Source: Pseudomaricurvus sp965662505
GTDB lineage: Bacteria; Pseudomonadota; Gammaproteobacteria; Pseudomonadales; Cellvibrionaceae
NCBI RefSeq assembly: GCF_965662505.1
Contig: NZ_CBFIHX010000001.1
Span: 9,277-73,276, forward strand
Direction of reading: 5' to 3'
DNA length: 64,000 nt
Below the pieces are notes generated by a model. It ran no database searches. It worked only from the letters and a program-made list of their open reading frames with translations, and was not told the origin of the DNA. This document shows positions 1-9,224 of this stretch, one piece after another. Made by a program: the position numbers and the translations under genes. Each line of letters opens with the position of its first letter. The stretch's first letter is position 1.

Positions 1-1
1 A

Positions 2-163
2 CAGGCTCAGACATTAAACGCACAAGGGTTAGGACTGAAAGAGATGACCACTCGTCTACTGGGTAAAGAGGGTGCGATGGGGGTACTCAGCCGGTATAAC
101 TTCAGCAAACGTAATCTGGTTGCATCCTGTCTGGACGTCGATCTAAAACAACATCAGGTGTAG
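2..163 (+). CDS. Unidentified protein, C-terminal fragment
   Basis: An open frame enters from the left edge and stops at TAG 161-163, giving about 53 residues without an internal stop. The tail is basic and mixed polar/hydrophobic (it contains GLGLKEMTTRLL and ends DLKQHQV). I do not recognise the family and no domain can be named from so short a piece. It converges with chpC, whose stop lies about 40 bp away. It could be a chance open frame, but length and uninterrupted reading from the edge favour a real gene end. Confidence 0.45.
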   Translation, partial: QAQTLNAQGLGLKEMTTRLLGKEGAMGVLSRYNFSKRNLVASCLDVDLKQHQV

Positions 164-201
164 CCCACCCCAAAAAGAGACTGCACCTAACTGGTCAGAG
201 C

Positions 202-702
202 CTAGCTCTGACCCACGTACCCATTTTGCCAGTCAAGATAAACCTGTTCCAGAGCGCTGACGTCGGGAATCAGTACTTCTTCACCGCTTAACGTCACGTG
301 CATCCGCTCAAAGGTTCGACAGCTTCGGTCTTCCATCATACTGATGTCTTCTTCACTCACACGAACCAGCTTCGGAATACCCTGGGTCGGCACAGCGACA
401 AACGGCAAATCAGGGCTGACACCCGTATTGTTAAAAACTGCGATCCGGCTTTTGGCTTGTAACTCGGGTTGAGTTTCACCGCAAAGAATTTCGAAAGACA
501 ACAAAGGTACTTTAACGTCCCGCCACAAGAAATAGCCTAACAACCAATCCGGTGCGTCATTAATCGTTTCAGGCGCAGCGTACGGAACCATCTCGGCAAC
601 CGATACCGTTGGCGCTAGCAGTGTCCGCTCTGCCAGCGGTATCATCAGGCTCGGCACAACGTCCGGAGCAAACTGTTCGATGGTTTTTAACGCGCTGTCC
701 AT
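202..702 (-). CDS. chpC: Chp system CheW-like protein ChpC
   Basis: A 166-residue single-domain CheW-like protein and the last gene of the Chp cluster. In Pseudomonas ChpC is one of two CheW-type adaptors (with PilI) that link the receptor PilJ, and possibly other receptors, to the kinase ChpA. The fold is suggested by the alternating beta-strand pattern and by segments such as WLLGYFLWRDVKVPLLSFE and SRIAVFNNTG, typical of CheW domains that insert in receptor-kinase arrays. It starts at ATG 702, 16 bp after the stop of chpB, on the same strand. The identification rests on weak CheW similarity plus position. Confidence 0.8.
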   Translation of the reverse strand: MDSALKTIEQFAPDVVPSLMIPLAERTLLAPTVSVAEMVPYAAPETINDAPDWLLGYFLWRDVKVPLLSFEILCGETQPELQAKSRIAVFNNTGVSPDLPFVAVPTQGIPKLVRVSEEDISMMEDRSCRTFERMHVTLSGEEVLIPDVSALEQVYLDWQNGYVGQS

Positions 703-718
703 GATCTCTTACCTGTTA

Positions 719-1672
719 TTACTTATTAAACATCTTGGGCGACGATCGTATGTGTCGTGTCAGTTGCGCCGCCAGTTCTTTCGGTGTTCCGGTCACTGAA
801 ACCAGTCCCGCTGCAATCACCGATTCGGGCATGGAAGCCACAGTACAACCTTCGGGTTGCTGTGCCCACACCTGTCCGCCCTGCTGGTGAACAAGGCGTG
901 CCCCGGCCGCGCCATCGTCGCCCATACCACTGAAGACGATGACATTGCAGCGCGAGCCAAAACAGCGCGCCATATTGGCAAATACCTGATCAATTGCCGG
1001 ACTGTAAACCCCCGGCCATTTTTCAGGCCTGACGGCGACGGTTCCGTTGCTGAGAAAATCAATCCATTGCTGTCCGGCAACAATGGCCGTAGAGCCTGCG
1101 TAAAGTACATCACCATCAGCCACGGGGTAAGCCTGATAGCGACTGTGTCGATTCACCATATCCACCAGCGATTGTTCGTAGCCGGTGTCGATATGCTGTA
1201 CGTAAACAAACCCGATATCGAGCCCGTCCGGCAACGCCTGAAAGAACTCTCTGACCGCTTCCGGCCCGCCCGTGGAAGCGGCCAACACCCAAATGGTCTT
1301 GGCCGCGCCCGCAGAATGCTGCTCCAGATTGATGGATCCATTCAACTGCTGCAGCTTATTTAACACCCGACGACGCCAGGCATCATGATTCACTCCGCCC
1401 GGTGCAGCGTCTCCGCCATCGTCAATAATCACGGGCAATTGCAGCTGTTCCAGCCAGTCATCAATGGCGTTCCAGCTGGGGCTTTCCAGTGGCAGTATCA
1501 CCAGCCAGGCATCCACCAACTGTATCTGCCGATTACTGAGATCACTGGCAAAGTTTTCGGCCAGCAGGCTAACAGCCACCTTGTGGCCGCTTTCTGCCAC
1601 CAGCGGACGAAGCACATTCAGTTGAGCTGCAGAATCGACAACCAGACCCAACTGCAGCGTTTTAGCTGTCAC
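719..1672 (-). CDS. chpB: Chp system methylesterase ChpB (CheB family)
   Basis: A CheB-type protein-glutamate methylesterase, expected to remove methyl groups from PilJ and so oppose PilK. The C-terminal domain has the catalytic triad: Ser in AASTGGPEAV (about residue 133), His in VQHIDTGY (about 160) and Asp in SGMGDDGAAGA (about 252). The N-terminal 120 residues look like a degenerate receiver with no clear phosphoacceptor Asp. An in-frame GTG at 1681 would add three residues, but GTG 1672 has a GAGG Shine-Dalgarno 8 nt upstream, so I prefer it. A 15-bp tandem duplication (1670-1699) carries both the ribosome site and the start codon. Cotranscribed with chpA (45-bp gap) and chpC. Confidence 0.88.
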   Translation of the reverse strand: MTAKTLQLGLVVDSAAQLNVLRPLVAESGHKVAVSLLAENFASDLSNRQIQLVDAWLVILPLESPSWNAIDDWLEQLQLPVIIDDGGDAAPGGVNHDAWRRRVLNKLQQLNGSINLEQHSAGAAKTIWVLAASTGGPEAVREFFQALPDGLDIGFVYVQHIDTGYEQSLVDMVNRHSRYQAYPVADGDVLYAGSTAIVAGQQWIDFLSNGTVAVRPEKWPGVYSPAIDQVFANMARCFGSRCNVIVFSGMGDDGAAGARLVHQQGGQVWAQQPEGCTVASMPESVIAAGLVSVTGTPKELAAQLTRHIRSSPKMFNK

Positions 1673-1717
1673 TTGCAGCACCTCAACTTGCAGTACCTCA
1701 GGCCTTCTCTGGTGAGA

Positions 1718-4700
1718 TTACTCTTCCAGAGGAGCGTCTGCACTCTCATCGGCCATTTCGCTGTCATCGATCTCACCTGTCACTGCCAGGATATTCCGCA
1801 ACAGGTTGTCTTCCTGATACGGTTTGCCGAGATAGCGATCGACACCCAAAGAGAAAGCCCGCTCGCGGTGTTTGTCGCCCGTACGAGAAGTAATCATAAT
1901 AATCGGGATATGCTTCAAGCGACTGCTGGAACGAATATTTTTTGCCACCTCAAAACCATCCATGCGAGGCATTTCGATATCCAACAGCATGACGTCCGGA
2001 ATATGATCCTGCAGCTGCAGCAGTGCATCAGCACCATCTTTCGCCGTGATGACTTCATAACCTTCACGCTCGAGGAAACGGCTGGTCACCTTGCGTACGG
2101 TTACCGAGTCATCCACAACCATGACGGTTTTAACTCTCTCTTCAATCACTTCTTCAACCGGAGACATCAACATCTCGGTATCGTGCAGCAGCGCGGCATC
2201 CTGACGGATCATGGCGTGCGGATCGAGAATTACCACGACGCTACCATCACCCATGACCGTGGCACCGGAGACGCCCAGCACCGTGGCAAACTGAGGACCC
2301 AGGCTTTTCACCACGACTTCGCGGCTGCCCATCAACATATCGACCTGCATCGCCACCGCGTGCTGAGCCGTACGCACCAGAACAACCGGCAATGGCATCG
2401 CCTGCCCTTCCAGTTTCGGACGCGCATCGCTGTTGAGCAGATTCCCCAGGTAGTTGACCTTGTACTGCTCACCCGCGTACTCAAATCGGGCCTCAGGGTC
2501 CTGATAGTAATGCTCCAACTCAAACGGACTGACACGCACAATACCTTCAATGGTATTGAGCGGAATGGCATAGCGGTCATCGCCAATCCGCACCATCAAA
2601 GCACGGTTAACCGATACGGTAAACGGCAGTCGGATGGTAAATTCAGTGCCTTCACCGGCGCGAGAGTTGATCGACATGGCGCCGCCCAACTGCTTGATCT
2701 CGGAGTGCACCACGTCCATACCCACACCGCGACCGGAAATCTGGGTCACGGATTCCGCCGTACTGAATCCGGCGTGGAGAATAAACTGCATGATTTCACG
2801 ATCACTGAGCTTAGCCTCTTCACTCATCAGGCCACGCTCAATCGCTTTTTCACGCACACGCTCGAGGTTAATACCACGGCCGTCATCAATCAGGCGCAAA
2901 ATAACATCACCGCCTTCACGACCGACGGTCAATACAATTCGGCCAGATTCGGATTTGCCCGCCGCAGTACGCTCTCGGGAAGGTTCAATTCCGTGATCCA
3001 CTGCGTTACGCAGCATATGCTCCAGTGGCGCCACCATGCGCTCCAGAACGGTACGATCCAACTCCCCTTCGACGTTATCCAGTTCGAAGTTAACCCGCTT
3101 ATCCAACTCACCGGATACCTGACGCACAATACGGCGCAGACGGGGAACCAAACGAGAGAAGGGCACCATGCGAGAACGCATCAGGCCTTCTTGCAGATCC
3201 GTGTTAATCCGGGATTGTTGCAGCAACAAGGTTTCAGTATCGCGTGTTTTGTCCGACAGCGTCGATTTCAAATCCATTAAATCCGACGCGGACTCAATCA
3301 GTGAACGCGACAGTTGCTGCAATTGGGAATAGCGATCCATTTCCAACGGATCAAATTCATCCTGCTCGGCCATCTGCTCCTGACGGAAAAGAATCTGTGC
3401 TTCGGTTTCAATATCCAGACGACGCAGTTGCTCTTGCAGACGGGCAATGGTCGAGTCCATCTCATCAATGGCAAAGCCCAGTTCACTGACCTGCTCTTCC
3501 ATCCGGCCACGGCTAATCGAGGTCTCACCAGCCAAGTTCACCAATTCTTCAAGCAGCTCGGCAGACACTTTTACCACTTCTTGCGGCGCACTGCGTTTGG
3601 TCTGCATGGGCGCAGACACAGAGGAGCCATTGCCACCAGCGGTTTCTGGCTTCGTCGGTGGCAACTGAAAGCTTTCACCGCTGACAACCGGTACGTTGTC
3701 TTTCGGCGTGAAAGGTAAAACCGATGCCGAATTGTTTTCGGCAGAACCTTCGGACTTCTGCGGATCCGCAGGAGAGACCGGCTCTTCCGGGGACCCTTCA
3801 CCCGTAGACTCTGCAGATTGCTGCGCCTCGATTTCGTCTTGTGCTGCGGTTTCGGTGGTCACTGACTGATCATCAGCCGAGCTCAGACTGGCCGTCAAAG
3901 CCTGTGACAGACTGCCTTCGCCCGCCATACCCGCTTTTACGTCTTCAATACCTTTCAGCAGCTGATCCTGATAGACATTCACGCGGTCAAAGAAATCTTG
4001 AGTGACTTGCGCGTTGTCCGAGAGATTGATGACATCTGTTTCGAAATCGTGAGACACATCCCCCAGCGCGGTCATGCCCGACAGACGAGCACCACCTTTC
4101 AAGGTGTGCAGAGCGCGTTTAAGTTCTTCTGAGCAATCCGTGCGGGACCAATCCTCTGACCAGTCGTGAACCGCCTGCTCTATCTCCTCCATCAATTCAT
4201 CGGCTTCTTCCAGAAAGATTTCGATGATTTCGGGATCAATATCGTCATCCAGCTCTTCTTCTGCGGCTTCGTCGACCTCTGGCACTGCCGTCTCGGTTGA
4301 AACGAATGGCACTGGAGCGTCTTGTTCAGAGGGTTCATCGACAGCTGAGTCTGTCTCTTCGTGAGACTCAGACTCAACCGATTCTGATACTGATGCAGAA
4401 TCACTTGCAACGTCCGTGCTATCAAACTCGAACGTGATGTCCAATTCTGGGTCATCAGTCTTGCTGCCATCTTCTGAGCTGCTCGGCACATCGACAGAGA
4501 CACTATAATCATCGACAGAGACACTATGATCATCGTCAGAGGCGCTCTGATCACCTTCAGAGACCGGCTCTCCAACCGCTTGTATAAATCCTTCAGCCAC
4601 ATCGACGTCCAGCTCGGAGGCTTCGTTGACGTCAATAACTTCAATCGCATCAGAGAGTTCCTGATCGGAAAGTTCTTCAGCACTATCGGGGGCTGAATCC

Positions 4701-7700
4701 AGATCCGACGAAGATTCTTCTTCGACCGACCATTCCTTGAACGCTTCTGTATCTGATTCACCCTCAGCGTCGGCATCAGTATCAGGTACTGTATTCGCTG
4801 TAGCGCCTTCCAGCATTTGCTGCAGCGCTTTTAACTGTTGATCCAGAGTTTCATCTGTTTCCTGCAGGTTTTGCCCCGCGGCAACAGCATCCACCATGTC
4901 CAGCAGCTTTTCATGGGCAACCAGTAACGTTTCAAAATCATCGTGCCCCAGGCCACTGAGATCGTCACCTGCCGCCTGATAGATAGCGGCCAACTGTCGG
5001 CTGACCAAAGACATTGGCAGCAGGTGGGCATGCTCGGCACCTTTCGCCAGAGTATTCAGCTCAGCAATGAGCAAATCCAGTTTTTCTGGCTGTCCCGGCT
5101 CCTGGCGCCACTGCGAAATCAGGACGTCAGCATCCAGCAGAAGATTCATTTCTTCCGCCATAAAGATGGATAACAGTTTGGGATCAATAACTTTTTCTTC
5201 GCGCTGCTCCTGTTGACGAATCAGCGGACCTACCGACAAATCCCGCAGCTCGGCAACGCGAGCAAGGAACTGACTGAGCTTGGCAATGGTCGCAATCCCA
5301 CCGCCACGAATCTGTTCAAGCGCCTCGTGGGTATAGGCCACACCATCCTTGAACAACTGCAAAATATCGTCATCGATATTTACCTGATAGGTACGCAACT
5401 CCTTGGCGAAACGCTCCAACGGAGTCGCCAATTCAGCGATGTCGTGAACATCGGCCATGTGCGCGCTGCCCTTGAGGGTATGAAGTGCGCGCTGCATGCC
5501 TTCGCTGGGAGGTGTATAGAGTGGTGCAGACTCCTGCATTTCCTCTATAAACTGCTCAACCACTTGCAAGTGAGTAATGGCTTCAGAGCCGAAAATTTCC
5601 CAGAGGATGGCGTTACTTTCGCCACCGTCATCGTCGCTATCATCGTCTTCATAGAAGCTTTGCTTTACCGGCTCGTTCGCAGGCACACTGGCTTCGTCAG
5701 ACTCTGACGCAGCACTAGCTGAGTCAGTACCCAATAGCTCGTCCGGCTGCTCACCACGACAAATGGCTTCTGCCCACGCTGCAAGCTGCTCTGCCAATTC
5801 CGGATTGGGGTTCGGCAGTTTGTTTTCAAAAGCATGGATAAATTCAGGCAGGATAGCCCGGACACGGGTAATTAGTTCGACTTGTACCGCGTGAGAAGCA
5901 ACACTGCCGTCGAGAATGCGATTAAGCATATTCTCAATCGACCAGGCGAGCTCGCCCAGATCGTTCGCCCCAACCATACGGCCACTGCCTTTTAAGGTAT
6001 GGAACGCGCGGCGGAATTCAGTCAGAGAATCTTTATCGTCAAAGTCTTGGGCCCACTGAGGGAAAAACTCATCAATGGCTTCGAGAACTTCACCCGCCTC
6101 TTCAACAAAGATCTCCAGAATCTCTTCGTCGACTTCATCGTCTTCAGCCTCAGAATTGACATTCTCAGCTTCACTAGACTCTTCCGATTCGGAGCCGGTC
6201 TCATCATTCGTTTCTGTGGATATTGTCTCTGTGGATATAGCTTCTGTGGATAGAGTCTCAGTGATTACAGTCTCTGCGGATTCTGCTTCAGTGCTCTCTG
6301 CAGCCGACCACTCAGTTTCAAAAGACCCCGTGTGCTCCTGCGTGGCATCAACATCAACAGACTCTTCTGCATTATCGTCAGAAGCAGAAAGCTCTTCTTC
6401 GGATGGCGACTCAATCGTCCGTTCTTCTTCAGTTTCACCACCCACCTCAATATCGTCAGAGGCTGTCAGCTGAACTTCTGTAGTCTCTTCATCAACCGCT
6501 GGTGCTTCAGGGGGCAGAGTATCGACCGCAACGCTTTCGACAGCAGTGAATTTTTCCAACACCCTGGCAGCATCTACCGGCGGCTTTGGCGCCGCTGGGG
6601 ATGACGGAGCAGTCCCGGCAATCCCATAGCCCAGAGAGTCAATACTCTCTTCGGCGAGAGTTAGCAGAACATCGTCATCGTCGTCGCGATCACCACTCAA
6701 CCGCTCGAGGAAATACTCAACACTGGCAATCGCATCCGCCAGGGTATCCAGTGAACTCCACTCCGGGGTGATTTCATTGGCCAGCAATTCAGTTTCAATA
6801 TACTGGCTACAACCTTTGAGAATGGCAGCGGGACGCGACAGGGGAATCATCGCCAAGCCCCCGCGAATCTCTTCCAGCTGCTGAGGCACGCCCGCAAGGT
6901 GCGAACGATCCCATTGGGAAGCGATGTATTCGATGATTGCGTCTTTAGCATGCTCGAGACCGTTGCGCGCTTCACGCAAGACGGTTTCCTGAGCCTGGCT
7001 AATATGAATCTGCTGAGTAGACTGAGGCTGTCCTCCGGGAGTACTGGTGGCTGCGGCCAGCATATCCAGACTCTGTTCAACAGCCAGAACTTCGTCGGCA
7101 ACCTGAGTCAAAAGACTGTCGCTAACATTGTTTTCACCAATGGCAGCTTCGAGATGCTCAACCTGTGTCAGCATCTTTTTGCGAAGATCAGCAACACCAA
7201 GCACGGCCAAGGTATCAGCCACTCGCTTCATGACAGGCAAGGCTTCACTCAATACCGACGCGTCATCACCGGAAAGGCCTTCATCCAGGGCCTCTTTGAT
7301 GGAAGACAATTCATCGTTAAGAGCTCCGACCACGGTGCGCATGGTTTCCGGATCAGGACCAGAAAACGGGGAGCTATCTTCCTCAACTGGCAATTGTTCC
7401 GGTAGCGCGGTATGCAGGGAAAACTCCTGACGCAGGCGATCGGCGCGCGGAGTATTTGCCTGACTGCGGGCCACGTAGTACAGCAGGTTTTTTATCAGCT
7501 CATCACGGGTAAAGCTTTTCAGTGCTTTAACACCATGTTGCTCAAGTAAGCGGATCTCTTTGTCGAGCTGGCGCATCAGCGTTTTCAGAGACACGCTGAT
7601 TTCTATTTGCTCGTCACTTAATCCTTCGACAACAGCCAGAGCAATATCCCACAAGCGCTGCCGCCCCGTGCCGGCCGTGAGGCTGTACAAGCGGGCAAAC

Positions 7701-8290
7701 ACCTTCTGCAGGTAATCGAGATTTTCTTCGACCTTAACGCCACGAATCACACCCGCTGCCGCGTACTGATACATTTTGCGGAGTTTTTCTATTATCGCTT
7801 TAAATTGCTCAGGGTTTGCCTGTGCAGGGTTTTTCTTACCCTGAATTACTTTGGCTGCGGCAATATCCGGATTAAAGAACTGACTTTCTGACAAGAGGGT
7901 TGAACCGCGAGCAGCACGCAAGTCGTTAAGGATCGGTAGCAAACTGCCAGGATCGTCGTTGCGCTTGGCCTTCACCTGATCAAGATAGATAGGCAGCTGC
8001 AAAATTGCGCGCATCAATACTTCATGGGCTTCAGACTGGTTACTAACCTCGTCATTCATCAACGCTTGCGCAATGGCTTCCATTTCTTCGGCCAGCAACG
8101 CAGCACCGAAAAACTCCACCATCTGTAAACTGCCGTGCACCTGATGGATATGAGTCAGACAAAAGCGGATACGCGTGGAATCCTGGGGATTATCCACATA
8201 GGCTTCCAGTGACTGGCGAGCCTGCTTCAGGGTCTCATCGATTTCACCGATGACCCACTCTAAAGCTGCAAAATTTCGGTTATCTGCCAT
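1718..8290 (-). CDS. chpA: Chp hybrid chemotaxis kinase ChpA
   Basis: A 2190-residue CheA-type kinase that phosphorylates PilG and PilH in twitching motility and surface sensing. Histidine phosphotransfer domains are visible at H764, H937 and H1395, each in a typical HTLKG context; the N-terminal domain has a variant site around H52 (VHGSLQM). A dimerisation region (about 1500-1640), an HATPase domain with LRNAVDHGIE and DDGRGI, a CheW-like domain, and a C-terminal receiver with phosphoacceptor D2104 (MLLDIEMP) follow. The domains are separated by long Asp/Glu/Ser/Thr-rich linkers (about 570-730 and 1170-1330) holding in-frame repeats. It is somewhat shorter than the Pseudomonas aeruginosa protein (about 2470 residues). 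It starts at ATG 8290, downstream of pilK. Confidence 0.96.
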   Translation of the reverse strand: MADNRNFAALEWVIGEIDETLKQARQSLEAYVDNPQDSTRIRFCLTHIHQVHGSLQMVEFFGAALLAEEMEAIAQALMNDEVSNQSEAHEVLMRAILQLPIYLDQVKAKRNDDPGSLLPILNDLRAARGSTLLSESQFFNPDIAAAKVIQGKKNPAQANPEQFKAIIEKLRKMYQYAAAGVIRGVKVEENLDYLQKVFARLYSLTAGTGRQRLWDIALAVVEGLSDEQIEISVSLKTLMRQLDKEIRLLEQHGVKALKSFTRDELIKNLLYYVARSQANTPRADRLRQEFSLHTALPEQLPVEEDSSPFSGPDPETMRTVVGALNDELSSIKEALDEGLSGDDASVLSEALPVMKRVADTLAVLGVADLRKKMLTQVEHLEAAIGENNVSDSLLTQVADEVLAVEQSLDMLAAATSTPGGQPQSTQQIHISQAQETVLREARNGLEHAKDAIIEYIASQWDRSHLAGVPQQLEEIRGGLAMIPLSRPAAILKGCSQYIETELLANEITPEWSSLDTLADAIASVEYFLERLSGDRDDDDDVLLTLAEESIDSLGYGIAGTAPSSPAAPKPPVDAARVLEKFTAVESVAVDTLPPEAPAVDEETTEVQLTASDDIEVGGETEEERTIESPSEEELSASDDNAEESVDVDATQEHTGSFETEWSAAESTEAESAETVITETLSTEAISTETISTETNDETGSESEESSEAENVNSEAEDDEVDEEILEIFVEEAGEVLEAIDEFFPQWAQDFDDKDSLTEFRRAFHTLKGSGRMVGANDLGELAWSIENMLNRILDGSVASHAVQVELITRVRAILPEFIHAFENKLPNPNPELAEQLAAWAEAICRGEQPDELLGTDSASAASESDEASVPANEPVKQSFYEDDDSDDDGGESNAILWEIFGSEAITHLQVVEQFIEEMQESAPLYTPPSEGMQRALHTLKGSAHMADVHDIAELATPLERFAKELRTYQVNIDDDILQLFKDGVAYTHEALEQIRGGGIATIAKLSQFLARVAELRDLSVGPLIRQQEQREEKVIDPKLLSIFMAEEMNLLLDADVLISQWRQEPGQPEKLDLLIAELNTLAKGAEHAHLLPMSLVSRQLAAIYQAAGDDLSGLGHDDFETLLVAHEKLLDMVDAVAAGQNLQETDETLDQQLKALQQMLEGATANTVPDTDADAEGESDTEAFKEWSVEEESSSDLDSAPDSAEELSDQELSDAIEVIDVNEASELDVDVAEGFIQAVGEPVSEGDQSASDDDHSVSVDDYSVSVDVPSSSEDGSKTDDPELDITFEFDSTDVASDSASVSESVESESHEETDSAVDEPSEQDAPVPFVSTETAVPEVDEAAEEELDDDIDPEIIEIFLEEADELMEEIEQAVHDWSEDWSRTDCSEELKRALHTLKGGARLSGMTALGDVSHDFETDVINLSDNAQVTQDFFDRVNVYQDQLLKGIEDVKAGMAGEGSLSQALTASLSSADDQSVTTETAAQDEIEAQQSAESTGEGSPEEPVSPADPQKSEGSAENNSASVLPFTPKDNVPVVSGESFQLPPTKPETAGGNGSSVSAPMQTKRSAPQEVVKVSAELLEELVNLAGETSISRGRMEEQVSELGFAIDEMDSTIARLQEQLRRLDIETEAQILFRQEQMAEQDEFDPLEMDRYSQLQQLSRSLIESASDLMDLKSTLSDKTRDTETLLLQQSRINTDLQEGLMRSRMVPFSRLVPRLRRIVRQVSGELDKRVNFELDNVEGELDRTVLERMVAPLEHMLRNAVDHGIEPSRERTAAGKSESGRIVLTVGREGGDVILRLIDDGRGINLERVREKAIERGLMSEEAKLSDREIMQFILHAGFSTAESVTQISGRGVGMDVVHSEIKQLGGAMSINSRAGEGTEFTIRLPFTVSVNRALMVRIGDDRYAIPLNTIEGIVRVSPFELEHYYQDPEARFEYAGEQYKVNYLGNLLNSDARPKLEGQAMPLPVVLVRTAQHAVAMQVDMLMGSREVVVKSLGPQFATVLGVSGATVMGDGSVVVILDPHAMIRQDAALLHDTEMLMSPVEEVIEERVKTVMVVDDSVTVRKVTSRFLEREGYEVITAKDGADALLQLQDHIPDVMLLDIEMPRMDGFEVAKNIRSSSRLKHIPIIMITSRTGDKHRERAFSLGVDRYLGKPYQEDNLLRNILAVTGEIDDSEMADESADAPLEE
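4490..4552 (-). repeat. In-frame 21-bp tandem repeat in chpA
   Basis: Three copies of a 21-bp unit starting ATCGACAGAGACACTAT on the plus strand, the first two nearly identical. On the coding strand they encode a seven-residue repeat (DHSVSVD, DYSVSVD) in an acidic linker of ChpA. The unit length keeps the reading frame. Confidence 0.85.
6208..6300 (-). repeat. Degenerate in-frame tandem repeat in chpA linker
   Basis: Degenerate copies of a unit around TTCTGTGGATA, spaced 15-18 bp, encode STET/STEAI-like repeats in a Glu/Thr/Ser-rich ChpA linker just before the H764 phosphotransfer domain. Confidence 0.7.
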
Positions 8291-8345
8291 TAGTCAGGCA
8301 TCCCCTTGGTTTATTCTTTTTTGTCCAGGCACGATCAATTTACCA

Positions 8346-9203
8346 TCAGACATATACATAAGCCTGCACACGCTCATCCGCAACTCTCTGTAAATTCGGG
8401 TGTGTCCAGTCAACCATTTCGCCCAGACCAATCATCAAAATACCACCAGGCTTGAGGCGCGTAGCCAACTCGTTGAGAATTTCGCGGCGGCGCCAGCGTC
8501 GAAAATAAATCAGCACGTTTTGACAAAAAATGATGTCCATTTTCACCATCGGCATCTCAGCCACACTGAGAACGTTACCGTGTGAAAAGCAAACACGATC
8601 TCTCAGCTTGTCAACGATTTGATAGCTCTCGCGCTCACCGTCACAGGGCTTAAAATAGCGCGCTTGCTCATCGGTCGCGATGGGCTCTAACTTGCGCTTG
8701 CCATAAATGCCTTCGCGGGCAGACTGTAGCGCTGGCTGGCTGATGTCGGTTGCGGTAATGCCGTGATAAGGATCCAAGCCCGCCAATTCAAAGCAGTCAT
8801 TGATGACCATAGCCAGAGAGTAGGGCTCTTCGCCAGTGGCACAACCCAAACTCCAGACTTCAAAACTGTCGCTCAGGCTTTGATTGTTGATGCGGTTCTG
8901 TAAAAAGCGGCGAACAAATTCGATGGAGTCCCGGTGTCTGAAAAAACTGGTTTCCTTCACCACCAGGCGATCGACCAAAACCGACCATTCCACCATCCCC
9001 TGTACGCCCGATGACACCTGACCGTAGTACTGAGCGTAGTGTTTGATGCCCAGTTCCCGCATACGGCGGGACAGCTGGATCTGCAAAAAGCTGCGCTGAT
9101 GGGGCGCGACCTGAATGCCGGTTCGCGCTTCCAACAGTTTATTCCACTGCTCAAACTGTAAGTCTGAGAGCTCCGGAGCTGTTTGCAGTGACCACGTCGT
9201 CAT
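8346..9203 (-). CDS. pilK: Chp system methyltransferase PilK (CheR family)
   Basis: A 285-residue CheR-type chemoreceptor glutamate methyltransferase, expected to methylate PilJ with S-adenosylmethionine. An N-terminal helical domain (about 1-90) leads to VVKETSFFRHRDSIEF, a CheR signature. The SAM-binding motif is WSLGCATGEEPYSLAM, followed by TATDISQPAL and the conserved NVLIYF segment. The length is close to known PilK proteins. It lies between pilJ (21-bp gap) and chpA (55-bp gap), the usual Chp order. Confidence 0.93.
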   Translation of the reverse strand: MTTWSLQTAPELSDLQFEQWNKLLEARTGIQVAPHQRSFLQIQLSRRMRELGIKHYAQYYGQVSSGVQGMVEWSVLVDRLVVKETSFFRHRDSIEFVRRFLQNRINNQSLSDSFEVWSLGCATGEEPYSLAMVINDCFELAGLDPYHGITATDISQPALQSAREGIYGKRKLEPIATDEQARYFKPCDGERESYQIVDKLRDRVCFSHGNVLSVAEMPMVKMDIIFCQNVLIYFRRWRRREILNELATRLKPGGILMIGLGEMVDWTHPNLQRVADERVQAYVYV

Positions 9204-9224
9204 ACCTCAACCGTTCTCTTCACA

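Noticed and set aside
857..1363. Plus-strand open frame opposite chpB
   Set aside because: Antisense shadow; the minus strand carries an intact CheB triad.
1385..3280. Long plus-strand open frame antisense to chpA and chpB (over 600 codons)
   Set aside because: It is rich in His and Gln with no domain, lies wholly opposite clear chpA/chpB coding sequence, and is explained by their codon bias.
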